Shown here: piece after piece, positions 42,673 through 55,290 of the stretch
Position numbering within the stretch: the stretch's first letter is position 1
Layout of the letters: each line of letters starts with the position of its first letter
Source: Rutpela maculata
Lineage: Eukaryota > Arthropoda > Insecta > Coleoptera > Cerambycidae
Assembly (NCBI GenBank): GCA_936432065.2
Contig: OW386285.2
Location: forward strand, 369,955,249 to 370,019,248
Reading direction: 5' to 3'
Length of the DNA stretch: 64,000 bases
The notes under the pieces: model-generated
Database searches by the model: none
What the model was told of the DNA's origin: nothing
Seen by the model: only the letters and a program-made list of their open reading frames with translations
Translations under genes and position numbers: made by a program

Positions 42673-45634
42673 TCACGCTAAAATGGGTAGAAGTGTAGTG
42701 TAGTTGTCGATCAGATATTTTTTTGTTTCTAGTCTGAATCGCTTTTTCCTCATTGTTTTTATGTGTGGGGGAAGTTCATTAAATAACTTGATTCCGTTGT
42801 ATTTAGTGCATTTTTGAGACACATTTTTGCTATAAAATGGTACCTTATACGCGTTGGTTGTCCTAGCCCTCGTTTCATATTTATGTTCAACGATGGAACC
42901 AATGGTCTCTTTTTTGCTGTATGCATAGGCTACAGCCGCATGCATGTATAAACCCATCACATCGAGTAACTGGTTCTCAGTAAAAATGTTTCTGCAGCTT
43001 TCTCTGCTTTTTTTGTTAAAAATTATTCTCAAGATATAGTTCTGTGTTATCTGTAGCGGTCGTAAAGTTACTTTATAAGCGGAACCCCATACTGTGATAC
43101 CATATCTAATAATAGATTCAACTAAGCTATTGTACGTAATTAGGAGAGTTTTATTGTTCAGTATACCTTTTAGTCTATAAAATTTATAGATCAGTTTTCG
43201 TATTCTTCCATTTAAGTATTCGATATGATTTCCCCATTTCAAGTGCGGGTCTAGTACCAGTCCTAAATATTTTATGGTAGCGGCATTATGCACACAACTG
43301 TTAACCGATTCGTTTATGAGTATAGGCTCTAGTCCATTGGGCATTCCAAATTTTGTTGGGGAAAAGGCCATAAACTTAGTTTTTGTAATATTTAGTTTTA
43401 GGAGATTGTTATCTAGCCAAGTTTTTACTTTGCTAATTGCAGCGGTAGCTTTTTGCTTTGTGGATTCCCAGGTCTCCTCCGCACAAATTAATACCGTATC
43501 ATCTGCATATGAAATAATATTGCATCCGTAGTTTTTCTGTAAGAGTTCATTTATGTATATAAGGAATAAGCTGGGACCTAAGATAGTTCCTTGAGGAACC
43601 CCAGTTTTTATAATTTTTGTTGCACTATAAGCGTTAGCTATTTTAACTTGCTGTGGTCTATTAGATAGATATTCTTTGAATAAGTCATGTACTTTTCCTC
43701 TGATGCCTATTTTGTACAATTTGTTAAGTAGATGAGTATGGGATACTGAATCGAAAGCCTTTTGTAAATCTAAAAATATGGCTAAAACTTTTTTGTTCGA
43801 TTCGAAATTAGTTAGAATAGTATCTGTTAACAATTGAAGAGGTTCCTCAGTACCAATATGCTTTTGAAAACCATATTGATTTTTTGATATTATCTTATTT
43901 TTGTCTAGGAATGACCGAAGTCGATTATTTAGACACTTTTCAAAAATTTTTGCAATATTATTTATTAGCGATATTGGACGATAGTTTGTCATATCATTTT
44001 TATTGCCATTTATATATATTGGTGCAACGAAGCTTTCTTTAAAACTTTTAGGAACGATAGAGTCTTTAAATATAAGATTAATTACGTAGGCAATGGGCTT
44101 ACTAATGTGTTTAGATATAAGTTTTAAGATCTTTGTTGTTATACCATCTTTACCTGGTGAGGCGTTGTTTTTCAAGTTGTATATTATTTCCTCTACTTCA
44201 TGCTCTTGTACGTCCTCTAAAAACATTGAATTAAGGTTTTCGTTTACGGTTTCGTTGTTTGTCAGATTTTGTATTTGGCCGGGGATTTCTTTTCCAATTT
44301 TTTCACCAATTTCAATGAAAAAATTGTTAAAAGTGTTAGCTATCTCTTTTTTATCGGTAATTTCCTTATCGTTATCAATGATCTTGTCAATACTATCGGT
44401 GCATTTCATCTTATGATTTGAAACTTCGTTGATGCAGTCCCAAATTTTTTTGTAATTATTCCCAGAGGATTGTATTTTTTCTTTGTAGTAATCATTTTTC
44501 GTTGCTCTAATTAGCGTTGTTACAGTATTTCTATAATTACTATAGTATTCTTCTAGTTGTCTATTTCCCTTATCTTTCATAAGTTTCCGCTTAAGTTTAT
44601 CACGTTTTAAGATGGAATTTAATATCCCTTGGGTCATCCATGGTTTCAGCTTATTGTTTCTATTTGTTATTTTAACTACTATTGTTGCTTTATGTATTTT
44701 TAAATTTAAGTTGTTATAGAAGATATTGGTTGCATTGTTGACATTACTCTCTCTGTACAATTCATTCCAATTTATTTTCTCTACTCCTTTCAACAGTTTT
44801 TTTTTCGTCCAATTTTTTAATTTCTTTTATCTTAATTGGTTTTAATTTTTCATTATTTTCAAGTTCCAAATTAAAAATGATTGGGTAGTGGTCAGTTATA
44901 TTGTTACGCAGTACCGCTGATAAACAATTTATTTGTGTTCTAGTATTTATTTTAGTAAAAATGTGGTCTATTATCGAGGCACTGATATCGTTTTCCCTAG
45001 TTGGCACATTAATTTGTGAGCAAAAACCGTTCTGTTCCAACATATTTGCATATCTTAGAGCGGAAAGGTCTGTTAAATCCTTAATATTAATATTTATGTC
45101 GCCAACCAGGATTATAATATCATTATCATTCACGGATTTTATATAATCCTCAATGTCCTCAATAAAAATGTTTATATTTGTCGGAGGAGGTCTATAGATG
45201 CCTGTAACTATGGTATTTATTTTATTATAAGTAAATTTGCATTCTAGCATTGTTACCTCGCTAAGCTTTACTACACTTACATCTGCACACAGGTCATTTC
45301 TTATAAAAATAAAAACTCCGTCGTTCTTATTATAGTTTGCTTCGTTATAATATGATTTATATCCTTCTATAAAGAAGTCATTTACATCCGATATAGACCA
45401 AGTTTCCGATAAAACAATTACCCCTACACTTCCGTCGCCATTATTTATTTCAGCTATACTAGCACAAAGTTCATCAAAATTTGCCTTAATACTTCTTATG
45501 TTATAATGTACTATTGAAAGATTGTTCACCCCGTTAGGAAAAAGTTTTTTAAGTTCGTCAAAATCATTGCATTCTTTAGTTTCAATATTGTTGTAATTTC
45601 CCAATATATTCATCGCTATTTCTATACCCGCCAT
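42673..45634 (-). pseudogene. LINE ORF2: endonuclease and reverse transcriptase, one frameshift
   Basis: An APE-type endonuclease (44762-45634) nicks target DNA and an RT (42673-44793) copies RNA there. Endonuclease motifs: SIVHYNIRSI, VLSETW, GIYRPPPT, LVGDININI, IDHIFTK and TDHYPI. RT motifs: NYRPISL, FLDLQKAFDSVSH, GVPQGTILGP and SYADDTVL, with all key acids present. The two frames overlap at a run of nine A (complement, near 44800-44808), where a single indel separates them; the RT frame has no ATG of its own near its start. The rest is open to the stop at 42673. The C-terminal part contains RPLQITQNYILRIIFNK, usual in this LINE class. Inactive unless the A-run slips. Confidence 0.9.
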
Positions 45635-45742
45635 ATCTTTATATTTTAGTTTATCTTATCTATATAACTTATACTACCTACGCTATTAATTTATTCCTAT
45701 GCCTATACAGTATTTCTATAATCTAAGATTGCACAATGAGCT

Positions 45743-46405
45743 TTAATTACCTACATTGCTGTCGCTCTGCTGGGGTTGTAATTGGTCCAGTTCTTCTTTA
45801 TTTTTTATTAATATCCTCTTGTGGTCAATTCTCGCTCGGATTTCCCCTCCAAGTATCCACACATTCTCTTTGCCAAGCTTTTGTTTGGCTTGTAAGAAAA
45901 GTGCATATTTTCCATGTGTGACGTCCTCTGTTATGGAGATACCAGTTCCCTTTAGTTTTCCACGATTTCGCACCACTGTTCTTTTAATGTCTTCCCTTGT
46001 AAAGCTCACTAAGATAGATCTTTTTTCATTCCTTATTGTCCCTGTTCTGAAGCAGGTTTCCATCTCTTCTCTCCTAATATCCAGTTTCATTTTACCTTTC
46101 ATGACTTCTAGGACTTTTTCACATACTTTTTCATCTCTGGATTCGGTTACTCCATGTATTCTTATCGTCTTCCTCTTCCGGTGCTGTTCCAACTTTTCCA
46201 GTTTGTCTTCTATTACTTTATTTTCTTTTTTGAGGTTTTGTACTTCCATTGTTAACTCTTTTACTTGGCTTTGCATTTCCTTTATTTCTAATTTCTCCTT
46301 TATATTTTCCACAAATGAATTTAAAAATGCCTTGTCACTAAATAGTTGCTCGATAGTTTGTTTAATTATCACTTGTATATCACTAAGTTGTTCGCGGGTA
46401 AACAT
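45743..46405 (-). CDS. LINE ORF1 protein (L1-ORF1p-like)
   Basis: RNA-binding protein of the LINE, 220 residues from the ATG at 46405 (AENM before it belongs to a longer ATG-less frame). It has an N-terminal coiled coil (about residues 45-90, rich in Glu, Lys and Leu heptads), then an RRM-like segment starting KTIRIHGVTES. A basic C-terminal part (GKLKGTGISITEDVT) follows. This matches the ORF1 type shared by L1 and some insect LINEs. Frame intact. It probably forms trimers on element RNA (family knowledge). Confidence 0.8.
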   Translation of the reverse strand: MFTREQLSDIQVIIKQTIEQLFSDKAFLNSFVENIKEKLEIKEMQSQVKELTMEVQNLKKENKVIEDKLEKLEQHRKRKTIRIHGVTESRDEKVCEKVLEVMKGKMKLDIRREEMETCFRTGTIRNEKRSILVSFTREDIKRTVVRNRGKLKGTGISITEDVTHGKYALFLQAKQKLGKENVWILGGEIRARIDHKRILIKNKEELDQLQPQQSDSNVGN

Positions 46406-46499
46406 ATTTTCGGCCGATATTTTAAGGGACAACCAGAAAGGTTTATGACCACTGTTTATTGCAACTGTTTAAAATTTACCTCTACAGAGCGGAGCACGG

Positions 46500-47433
46500 C
46501 ACGTCTTACTCAGGCAATGGCATGAACAAGAATTAGGATAACAAGTATATTGATTATTCCCTGACTTAATCGAGTGGGTTAGGGAAAGTTGTAGTTTTGG
46601 TATATAATATATTTGGCAATTGTTGCTTTTGAGCAACAATTTACTGTAAACCTCGTAACTCCAGATTTCCTTGCAGTCATGAAGCCCAATCTGCTGGACT
46701 AAAGTTGGTGTAATCAAGACTTGGAACTAATTAATTAAGATTCTACCCTTCACTCAATATTTATTATTCTCACCTCCATTCACACAATGCGGGACTGATT
46801 TTACCCCAAAATTTAATTATCTAATGTAACCCGCAGACTAGTATTCCCATGTTATATAAACTAATTAATTCAAATCGAGAATACTTAATCAATTAAAATG
46901 CCTTTGCGGTAACTAATTAATATTAACATTTAAAACATCTACGCTGATTAATAGATTGGCCTTATCGCCGTTATCCCATCATTTCTATTTGAAAACTACG
47001 ACAAAAACAAAAAGTAGAATAATACAGAAAACCAGATGTGTTTTATAATCATTCCCTTGTAACCAGAGAACTTGTGAAAGATTTGTTTTATACTAGCTGA
47101 AGTTCTGTGGAAAGATAATTTTTTCATACCTGAAAAAGGAATCGACCGTCTAGCTGGACAGTTGCGGTCCGAAATGCACTCAATTTTTTTTTGAAATTGC
47201 GAAAAATAAATGAAGTAAACCTCTTGAAATTTTAATGCACAATATTTTATACCTTTTCAAATAATAAAAAAAAAATGCCAGGCGTCCCTGTTGGACTTAT
47301 AGACAGGTAAAGTTGTACAATAGGCATGTCCACAAAATTTTAATTTCAATTGGAAATGGTAGATTTATCGCTATTATAAACTAATGTAACAATAGAAAAA
47401 TATATATATTTTTATTTTGCCAATTATTCGTGA
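46500..47433. other. No recognised feature
   Basis: AT-rich. A few TTAATTAA-like words, but no gene or repeat partner. Confidence 0.4.
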
Positions 47434-47435
47434 TA

Positions 47436-49341
47436 GGCCAGTGGAATTAGCAAATATGCATATTGTAATTCGTTTCAGGATGCCACGTGGATTAAACGAT
47501 AGTTTTATTGATTACGAACATGACCCTGAATTTGGTCCACTTTTTGGCCGCCAGAACATTGTTTATTTAACGATTTATTGTTGAAAAATTCCAAAATGTC
47601 GACTTTTTTAAAGATAACTCAAAGACCTTTGACGATAGGTTTTTGAATTTGTAGATACTGTTAGAACTTTGAAAAACGGTTAATTTGAGAGGTGTTTCGT
47701 TTCATACGCTTGAAAATTTGTTTAAATAGTTGCAAAGAACCGCAAAAATTTTCGCAATTTGCAAATATTTTTCATTCTTTGACAAAATATGTCTTTTATC
47801 ACCCCAAAGTTACCTCTAAAATTTCATCAAAAAATTTTAATTAGTTTAAGAGATATTCAATTTGTTTATAAAAACATGAATAATGTAAAATGCAAATTCA
47901 CCCAGTTCCCGTTGTCGTAGAGGGTTAATCTGGACATCATTTTTTTTTGTTGAGACTTAAACTTTATGTTTTCATTAATGGTAAGTCAAATTTGCATTAT
48001 TTTCAACTTCAAAATGGCGTTTGAAAAAGTGTCACATTTTGAGGTTAGGTTTTTTGCTAATAACTTTTAAACAAATGAAGATTTTGCAATGTCGTTCTGA
48101 TATATTTATTGCTGAGGTTTTTTCACACATTTTCAAAAAAAAAATGACTCTGTAGCCTTACTAGAAGCCGAGATGATTTTTTTTTTAATAAATTCGTAAT
48201 TTGTTTATTAATAAACATTAACAGCTGAAACTTGGCGAACAACTAGTTTAATAGTCTATCTTTGTAATAGAGCTGAGTTTTGATGAAAAAAATTCAATTT
48301 GCAACGATAACAATAATTAATTTTAAATCAGCGTCAGAACAGGAGTGAGAAGCACGAGTCATATCTGTAACACGTTCATAAAATGATTGAGACAAGTTCA
48401 AATCCGTCAACCAAAGATTTACGGTTTCTCCGATTTTGACTTTTTTTTTAATTTGGGGTAGCGTGATAATATCTGTCATGTCGGTTTTTTTCTAATTAAA
48501 CAATAATTTGTTGTAAACAATTATGTTTTGTTAAAAATTTTTTTACGAATTTATTAAAAAAAAAATCATCTCGGTTTCTAATAAGGCTACAGAGTCATTT
48601 TTTTTTTTTAAATGTGTGAAAAGACCGCAGCAACAAAGATATGAGAACGATATTGCAAAATCTTCATTTGTTTAAAAGTTATTAGCAAAAAACCTAACCT
48701 CAAAATGTGACACTTTTTCAAATGCCATTTTGAAGTTGAAAATAATACAAATTTGATTTGCCATTAATAAAAACATAAAGTTTCAAGTCTCAACAAAAAA
48801 AAGGATGTCCAGATTAACCCTCTACGACAACGGGAACTGGGTGAATTTGCATTTTACATTATTTATGTTTTTAATAAACAAATTGAATATCTCTTAAACT
48901 AATTAAAATTTTTTGATGAAATTTTAGGGATAACTTTGAGGTAATAAAAGACATGTTTCTTCAAAGTTTCAAGCACTAAAGTGTTTTTGTTAAAGAATGA
49001 AAAATATTTGCATATTGCTAAAATTTTCGCGGTTTTTTGCAATTGTTTAAACAAATTTTCAAGCGTTTCAAACGAAACGTCTCTCAAATTAACGTTTTTC
49101 AAAGTTCTAACAGTGTCTACAAATTGAAAAACCTATCGTCAAAGGTCTTTGAGTTATTTTTTAAAAAGTCGATTTTTTTGAATTTTTCAATCATAAATCG
49201 TTAAATAAACAATGTTCCGGCGGTCAAAAAGTGGACCAAATTCAGGGTCATGTTCGTAATCAATAAAACTATCGTTTAATCCACGTGGCATCCTGAAACG
49301 AATTACAATAAATTTCAGTCTTTTTACTAATTCTACTGGAC
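47436..49341. mobile_element. 1.9 kb palindromic element
   Basis: Arms 47436-48205 and 48545-49341 are inverted copies over almost 800 bp, for example ATCCTGAAACGAATTACA near 49290 and its inverse near 47470. The ends are GGCCAGTGGAATTAG and CTAATTCTACTGGAC, each followed by TA (47434-47435, 49342-49343). The ~340 bp spacer has one 61-codon minus frame (48294-48479) of unknown meaning. End sequence GTCCAGT links it to other palindromes in the window. Confidence 0.86.
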
Positions 49342-49351
49342 TATAATACAG

Positions 49352-49921
49352 ATGACCCCAATGCAGCGAGGCTAAGACTCGTTCCCAGGCAGAGGCTAGT
49401 AATATGACGTCACCTACCTTGCATTAAGGATTGCCTAATTTGAAGGCATGGATGACAGGAGGTAGAAAAAGTGTTTTTAAATAGAAAGTTGCTTTTTTTT
49501 CGAAAAAAAAATTGGTTTTCAAGTTATAAATTGTTTGATATTATTTTTGGTGATTTTTCAATAAAAATTCTTGGCCTATGAAATTTGAAAGTACAGTTGA
49601 CGCTAGGTTGTAGAAAAAGTGAATTTAAATAGAAAATGAAGAATGACTTTTTTTCGTTTAAAAGTTATTAATTATTTATTATTTGAAAAATATAATTTTA
49701 AGGGGCCCTAATTTGAAAATCATAAATCAAAATATCTTCAAAATTTGGATATAGGGGTTCTAAAGCATGCTGATCAATAATATTACATTAATCTTTCAAT
49801 AAAAAACAACGGACCCGCATTACACGTACAGGCCTGCTTATCTGTAAAGTAAGTGACGTCATATTACTAGCCTCTACCTTGGGAACTTTTTTTATCCTCG
49901 CTGCGTTCGGGTGATTTCTAT
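49352..49921. mobile_element. Palindromic MITE beside the 1.9 kb palindrome
   Basis: CAGCGAGGCTAAGACTCG and CAGAGGCTAGTAATATGACG near 49365-49410 pair with CGTCATATTACTAGCCTCTA and CCTCGCTGCG near 49857-49910. No coding content; exact ends uncertain. Confidence 0.72.
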
Positions 49922-51300
49922 TACGAATAATTGATAAAATTAAAATTTATTACTAATTATTTATTAATTTATTTATTACTAAAAAAAATCTGATTTTGAT
50001 ACTAGGGGCTCTAATGTATGGTTTTAAATAATATTAATGTATATTAGTTTTTTTATGAACATGCCTATTAAGGGAGGTGCTTGAAGTGTTTTATACTGCT
50101 TGTAATTTTTCAGCCTGGCAGCGGAGCCCAAAACACAAATTTATGGTATTAATTCTTTTTGCAACGGTTTTATACGTCCGCACTGTATTTACAAAACTGT
50201 TCTTTTAGCTTTAAGTTAATTGTGTAAAACGCATAACAGAATAATTGATTCATTTTGTTATTACTATATTCACTATTAAATCTCAGAATTTTTGCAAACC
50301 TATTAGTTAAATTCCCCTATTAAGGAACTTATATCTAGATACATAATGTATATTGATTTGTTTGTTGCTGAGATAATCACAGTCTGAGGCACTTCAGTTG
50401 CAAACATCCCATAAGTTCCTGATTCACTTGTCCGTCTATTCGAATGAATCCTAAATTCCATATTATTGTATCCAAATTCAGTTAGTCAATCATCATAATC
50501 CAGGTGGGAATACACTGTTCCCCATTCCACGCTGTTTGAGCCAAGGCGAGGCTATCCATCCAGGTCCAGCACGTAGTTACGGATTGGTGAGAAATATTAT
50601 CTCTGTATTGCGTAACGTTAAAATGCATAATAAAAACCATATAGTGTTTCTTTTCTAACTTGACACGACAGATTTGATTTTAGCAGAAAACCAAGGTTTT
50701 CCAGCCAGACTATTTATTTCCAATGCTATGAAAATAATTAAAGTCGATGTGATGGTCGCAACAGGGTGAAAAGCGGTAAGAAGTATTCGACGTGACTGCG
50801 ACAGAGAGAAGATTATGCAGATACACGTGGGCGAGAAAGAGCGGAGGTCAACTAGAGTAATTCACAAATCACAAAACGTCCGACAAAACGTTGTGAATAA
50901 GAAGAAGAAGAACTGGATGAAAAACTTTATATTATACGTCTGGAACCTTCGTTTTAACATACAGTGAATCTTACTTTACCCAAACACTATGCCTACTGTA
51001 TAGGACAGCATGTAGGATTCGAACCTGTGTCACTCAATATTTCTTTCATACTGAAATCAAATAATATTATAATTGGACAAAAAAGTTTATTAGCCGTCTC
51101 GATCTTTTGTTTCAACATGAAATAAATCTAAATTTACACAAATACGTCCCCTACTGAATATGTTTTGAGTAGAAGTGAACGACAATTTCCAACCACATCT
51201 CGCTATGTACAAAATTGATTCGTTCGGCATTATACATATAAGTGATACAGTAAAATGTTAATAAAACTCCAAGTTGTACTTTGTTTGAGTAACAACGAAC
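49922..51300. other. No recognised gene
   Basis: A lone B-box-like GGTTCGAATCC occurs on the minus strand at 51013-51023 without an A box. Nothing else recognised. Confidence 0.4.
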
Positions 51301-51309
51301 AAAATTCAA

Positions 51310-53590
51310 TATAGTGTAATGGCTTAGCGAAAAGATCGTGATCTGCTGGATTAAATCTCCAAATTTTGCACACTTCTTATATACCCTCAGTACTATCAAT
51401 TCAGGGGGTGTCCGATTTCAGTGTCCGCCATCTTGAAATACGACGCCATCTTTGTTTTCTTTGGACTGTACCTATATATTTTCTACTTTCATTTGGTTTT
51501 TACTAAATATCTCCCCAACTTCTGAGTTTGTAGCAAAAAGAATTTAATTTAAACTTTTGCTACAATTTGAGACCAGAGCCGCTTTTGTAACTTTAATATT
51601 TTGCGTGATACAAACTTCCAAAGTTTCGGACTTTTTCAGGTTAATAAATCTATATTTTTGTCGGTTTTGCTAAATATCTTCAATGCAGTCAGTTTTACGG
51701 CAAACATTATTTTATTAATGTTTAAAAAGAATAAATAGGCTACAATGTGAGTAAAGAAAGACATCGATACAATCACAATTTGCTGAGATAATGCATTTGA
51801 CCATGTTACAAACGTTTCAATAAAAAAATTACAGAATAACTATTAAGAAAATAACCATAAAAATTATATTTATAATGTTATTATTATATTTATAATGTTG
51901 TTGTTTACTGTTCACAATGGTCTTTGCAATGACAAAGAGCTGTGCAGGCAAGTGCAGCATTGTTACAAACGCAATTCTTTGAGCACAGGGGCTCAGCCTT
52001 ACATCCGCACTTGATTAATTTCCCTACAGTTTTTGCTTGCTTCCGGTATAGACATACAAATTGGTTGCCATGTCTCTTCGTTTCTTTTCCATCCAAAGTT
52101 AGCCGGAGTAGGTGCATTTTGGAGTGATTTCAAACTGGTTAACCAGATGCTAGATTGATGGATGCAGCGATTAGAGTGTGGAATGAGGGCATTCTGTGTG
52201 GATGGTAGACTTTGCATCATATTTACTTTTTTTTCCTTGTGTGAAGAGGTCCTCTCTGAGCTTGTTGATGCTGTCAAGTTCTGTTGTGCCATCGTATAGG
52301 ATGCATGCGAATCGTTCTATAAGTTGTTCAAATGCCTTTGTTTTAGCATCTACTGGCTGAAATGGATCTTTTGCAAATAAGATAAATCCTTCAGTGCCTG
52401 GAGGGTATGGTTTCCATGTCTTCCATGCTGACTTTTTCCCCTTACCAAAAAATTATGATGTAGTGTCTGAACCCGTGAAAGCATAGAAAAGGGGCAATGC
52501 TTGTGACATATTTTCTCAGAGCTCTTGGCAGATGGCGTTGATGATAATATCGGAAGTGTTTACCCTTGCAAAATGCAATCCAAATTTGACTATTAGGTTT
52601 GTACGTTTGTAGCTCGAAAAAGAGGCTTACTAGCACCACAATAACATCAGACTGTCTGGCTATATGTCCCATACAACATCGATTCTTAGGCAATCTTGAA
52701 ATTGTCTCTTGATCCATGGTAAGAAGACTATATCACTATATTCTCCAACGTATATGCATCGTATTTATGAAGTGCATATACAATGGCAGGCCCATCAAAT
52801 ATTTTGGCATCAAAGTTTTGTACATCATGGTCTTTAATTGAAGATAGGCAAGACAGTAAATCTGATTTATCGTCAGTCAGTCGTAAATCCCCGTGATTAT
52901 TCAAAGACGGAGACCAAGGATGGTTCTTGTGTGAAAAGAACTCCGAAAGATCGCTTTGACGCACTTGACATGCTATGAAGAGTTGGCCGAAAAGTCCATA
53001 GTCACTTTTCAGCTCATCCTTGCGATCAAATTTACTCTTTCGAGTCCCATGTTCAGGTCACTGGAAAAGTAGCACACGATTCTTTTTTAGTGGACTGTTT
53101 ATAGAAATTGTGATGGCGTCATATTTAGAAAGTCTGGATGCTTGTATCTCGCAAAATATTAAAGTTACAAAAGCAGATCTAGTCAAAAAGTTGTAGCAAA
53201 TTTAGTCTAGATTAAAATTGATTCGAATAGTGTTGCTGTAAACCCAACCGATTTTCGTAATAACCTAAAAAATGTCCAAAACTTTGCAAGCTTGTATCTC
53301 GCAAAATATTAAAGTTACGAAAGCGACTCTGCCTTCAAATTGTAGCAAATTTAGTTTAAATTAAATTCATTTTGCTACATACCCAGAAGTTGGGGAGATA
53401 TTTAGTAAAAACCAAATAAAAGTCGAAAATTTACAGTTAGTCCAAAGAAAAAAGAAAGATAGCGTCGCATTTCAAGATGGCTTACACTGAATTGATAGTA
53501 CTGAGGGTATATAAGAACTCTGCAAAATTTGGTGCTTTAATCCAGCAGGTTACGATTCTGCCTAGTATTTGCTCCAAGCCACCACACTAA
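51310..53590 (-). mobile_element. Long inverted repeats around a PIN/XPG-like pseudogene
   Basis: 51310-51705 and ~53205-53590 are inverted copies. Matching blocks: ATACCCTCAGTACTATCAAT (51382) with ATTGATAGTACTGAGGGTAT (53493), CTAAATATCTCCCCAACTT with AAGTTGGGGAGATATTTAG, and CTGCTGGATTAAA with TTTAATCCAGCAG. The decayed gene at 51905-53060 lies wholly between them. The arrangement is that of a DNA transposon with its cargo or enzyme gene; the outermost ends and a target duplication could not be resolved. Confidence 0.65.
51905..53060 (-). pseudogene. PIN/XPG-like protein with Cys-rich C-terminus, second copy
   Basis: Same recurrent family as 22690-24480 but a different subfamily. From 53055 on the minus strand: LKSDYGLFGQLFIACQVRQSDLS, NHPWSPSLNNHGDLRL and FDGPAIVYALHKYDA. 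Then come a SDVIVVLVSLF segment and NSQIWIAFCKGKHFRY, followed by a GSDTTS-type helix motif near 52480. Next is ALIPHSNRCIHQSSIWLTSL with NFGWKRNEETWQPICMS and IPEASKNCREI. Last is a Cys-rich end, IKCGCKAEPLCSKNCVCNNA and CTALCHCKDHC, resembling CXC (tesmin-like) spacing. Frame changes near 52720, 52445 and 52110 make it inactive. The nuclease-like reading rests on motif order and is inference. Flanking inverted repeats suggest it moved as part of a transposon. Confidence 0.75.
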
Positions 53591-53599
53591 TATAAGGAA

Positions 53600-54157
53600 A
53601 ATTTCCAACGAATCTCTACTTCCGTAAATTGCCAATGCACTCAATTACAGTGTATAGTGTATAAAATACAAGTTTTATACACTCCTGTAATTTTATCAGT
53701 TTGGTTCAGTTTAGTAAGTGCATTGGAATCAATTTGCTAATAACGTTTGTTGCCAAAAAATACTGTAAAGTCAAGTAAGTATCGACCAAATGTGTTTGTG
53801 TATCATTCATTATCTCGATTTCAATCACCGGTACTTTGTAGGCAGTATTAATTTATAGTGGTATTTATGTATTGCATTTCTGTGGCCCGTTCTTTAATAC
53901 ATGAATTTGTTGTATTTAAATATTTACTAAAAAATTAATACTTAGATTGAGTTAACATAACACTTGGAAGTAGAAAACATTGTAAACAAAAAATATGCTT
54001 TAGCTTTAAACAAACAAGATAATAATAATATAAAAACTGAACAGACTGAATTAATTCTGCAGTTGGATTGTTGTGAAACATTATTGAAATCTTAAATATA
54101 AGCTATTCGGACCCTGAACAGGGAGGTACAGGAGTCATTTGGCATCTATATGACCAA
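53600..54157. other. No recognised feature
   Basis: Nothing recognised. Confidence 0.4.
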
Positions 54158-54867
54158 ACGTAGCTATATGAAAAATACTGCAGATTTCTTTATAACACCG
54201 ATTTTGTACTTTTTTGAAAATCTTCATTTTTCATCATTGTTTATGTAATTATTACGCATTAAGTTTAACTTTTGATGTTCTGAAATATAATATACTTCCA
54301 AAAGGAAAATAATTTAAAAGTTTCTGTTGGAACCAATAAAATAAAAAATAGTTTTATAGGAAATAAATTATAATGGTAATTTAAGGAGTCGAATTTCAAA
54401 GTCATAGATGTTTTTTTAAAGTTTTATCATTATTTTGATAACTTCTCTGTTTTATTCTCTTTTACTGGTATTATCATATATCAAGTTTTATCAGTTACTG
54501 AAAAAAGGCAAAGGAATATGAGTCAGCAATAATTTATCATCTAATAGAAAATTAAATATGTAGGGGTTTTAAAGAAAAACAAATCTTTTCAAAAACTTTA
54601 TTTAAAAAGTTGCAAAATTATTATCTTTTTATTTTAGAAATGAGATTCATTATTTCTAACGGCATTTCCATTAAAGGAGACTGACAGAAGGGGTTATTAT
54701 TTCGAGATGTTATTAAAATATGTTGATGGATAATATATTGTACTTGTTGGTAAACCTTGTTAGCAAATATATAAAATATGAAAAATGTTGTTTTGTTGAA
54801 TGAAAACCAGCTCACAAATCGCACCCAGCACAAAGCGACCCTGTGGTAAGAGGATCACTACGTATTT

Positions 54868-54885
54868 TGGCGCCCAACGTGGGGC
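54868..54885 (+). other. Primer binding site, tRNA-Lys
   Basis: TGGCGCCCAACGTGGGGC, complementary to the 3' end of tRNA-Lys(CUU). It lies about 18 bases past the recognisable LTR end. Confidence 0.72.
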
Positions 54886-55017
54886 ATTAAGTGGTCAAAT
54901 TTTCCATTTTAATTATTACCGACGCCGACGTTCGAAGGCTGCAAACAGATAAGTTTATTTTGTAATTTTGAGACACGATGTTGCTACGGGTAAATTATGT
55001 CCTGCTTACTATTTTTT

Positions 55018-55290
55018 GCACCATATGAATTACATTTTGGTAAATCTCGTGTTGAGGCTTTGGTAAATAAATTGGGTTGGCCAGTTAAAGAATACCCGGA
55101 TAGGACAAATCTGCTGGCGTTAGTTCATGAAAGATTGATAGGGAAGGCGGAAAACGTAAACTAAAATATCAGCAACAGCATTCAGTTACTGTATTCAACG
55201 TTGGTGATAAGGTATGGGTCAAAACCCACTCAAAATTATCAGTTTTCGAGATGTCAAATGATGGTGGTGTTGTGGAAAGATTTAACATTT
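55018..55290 (+). pseudogene. Integrase C-terminal fragment
   Basis: APYELHFGKSRVEALVNKLG resembles the TPYEL.FG motif after the integrase core. After a frameshift near 55140, VTVFNVGDKVWVKTHSKL resembles the SH3-like C-terminal domain start. No protease, RT or integrase core remains. Ty3/gypsy-like by motif. Confidence 0.62.

Larger units (their letters stand above)
42255..46490 (-). mobile_element. Jockey/CR1-type LINE, nearly full length
   Basis: Two-ORF non-LTR retrotransposon on the minus strand: ORF1 (45743-46405), then ORF2 with endonuclease and RT (42673-45634). The 3' UTR ends near a small hairpin (GAGGTTTCCTC near 42278) and an A/T-rich tract. Ends are approximate and I found no target duplication. 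Only one frame break in about 3.7 kb of coding sequence suggests a young copy. Confidence 0.85.

Noticed and set aside
45756..46448. 230-codon plus frame opposite LINE ORF1
   Set aside because: Antisense of the coiled-coil ORF1; Ser/Phe/Leu-rich composition is what a Glu/Lys-rich gene gives on the other strand.
51003..51030. tRNA or SINE at a perfect B box on the minus strand
   Set aside because: No A box at a suitable distance and no cloverleaf; a single 11-mer can occur by chance.
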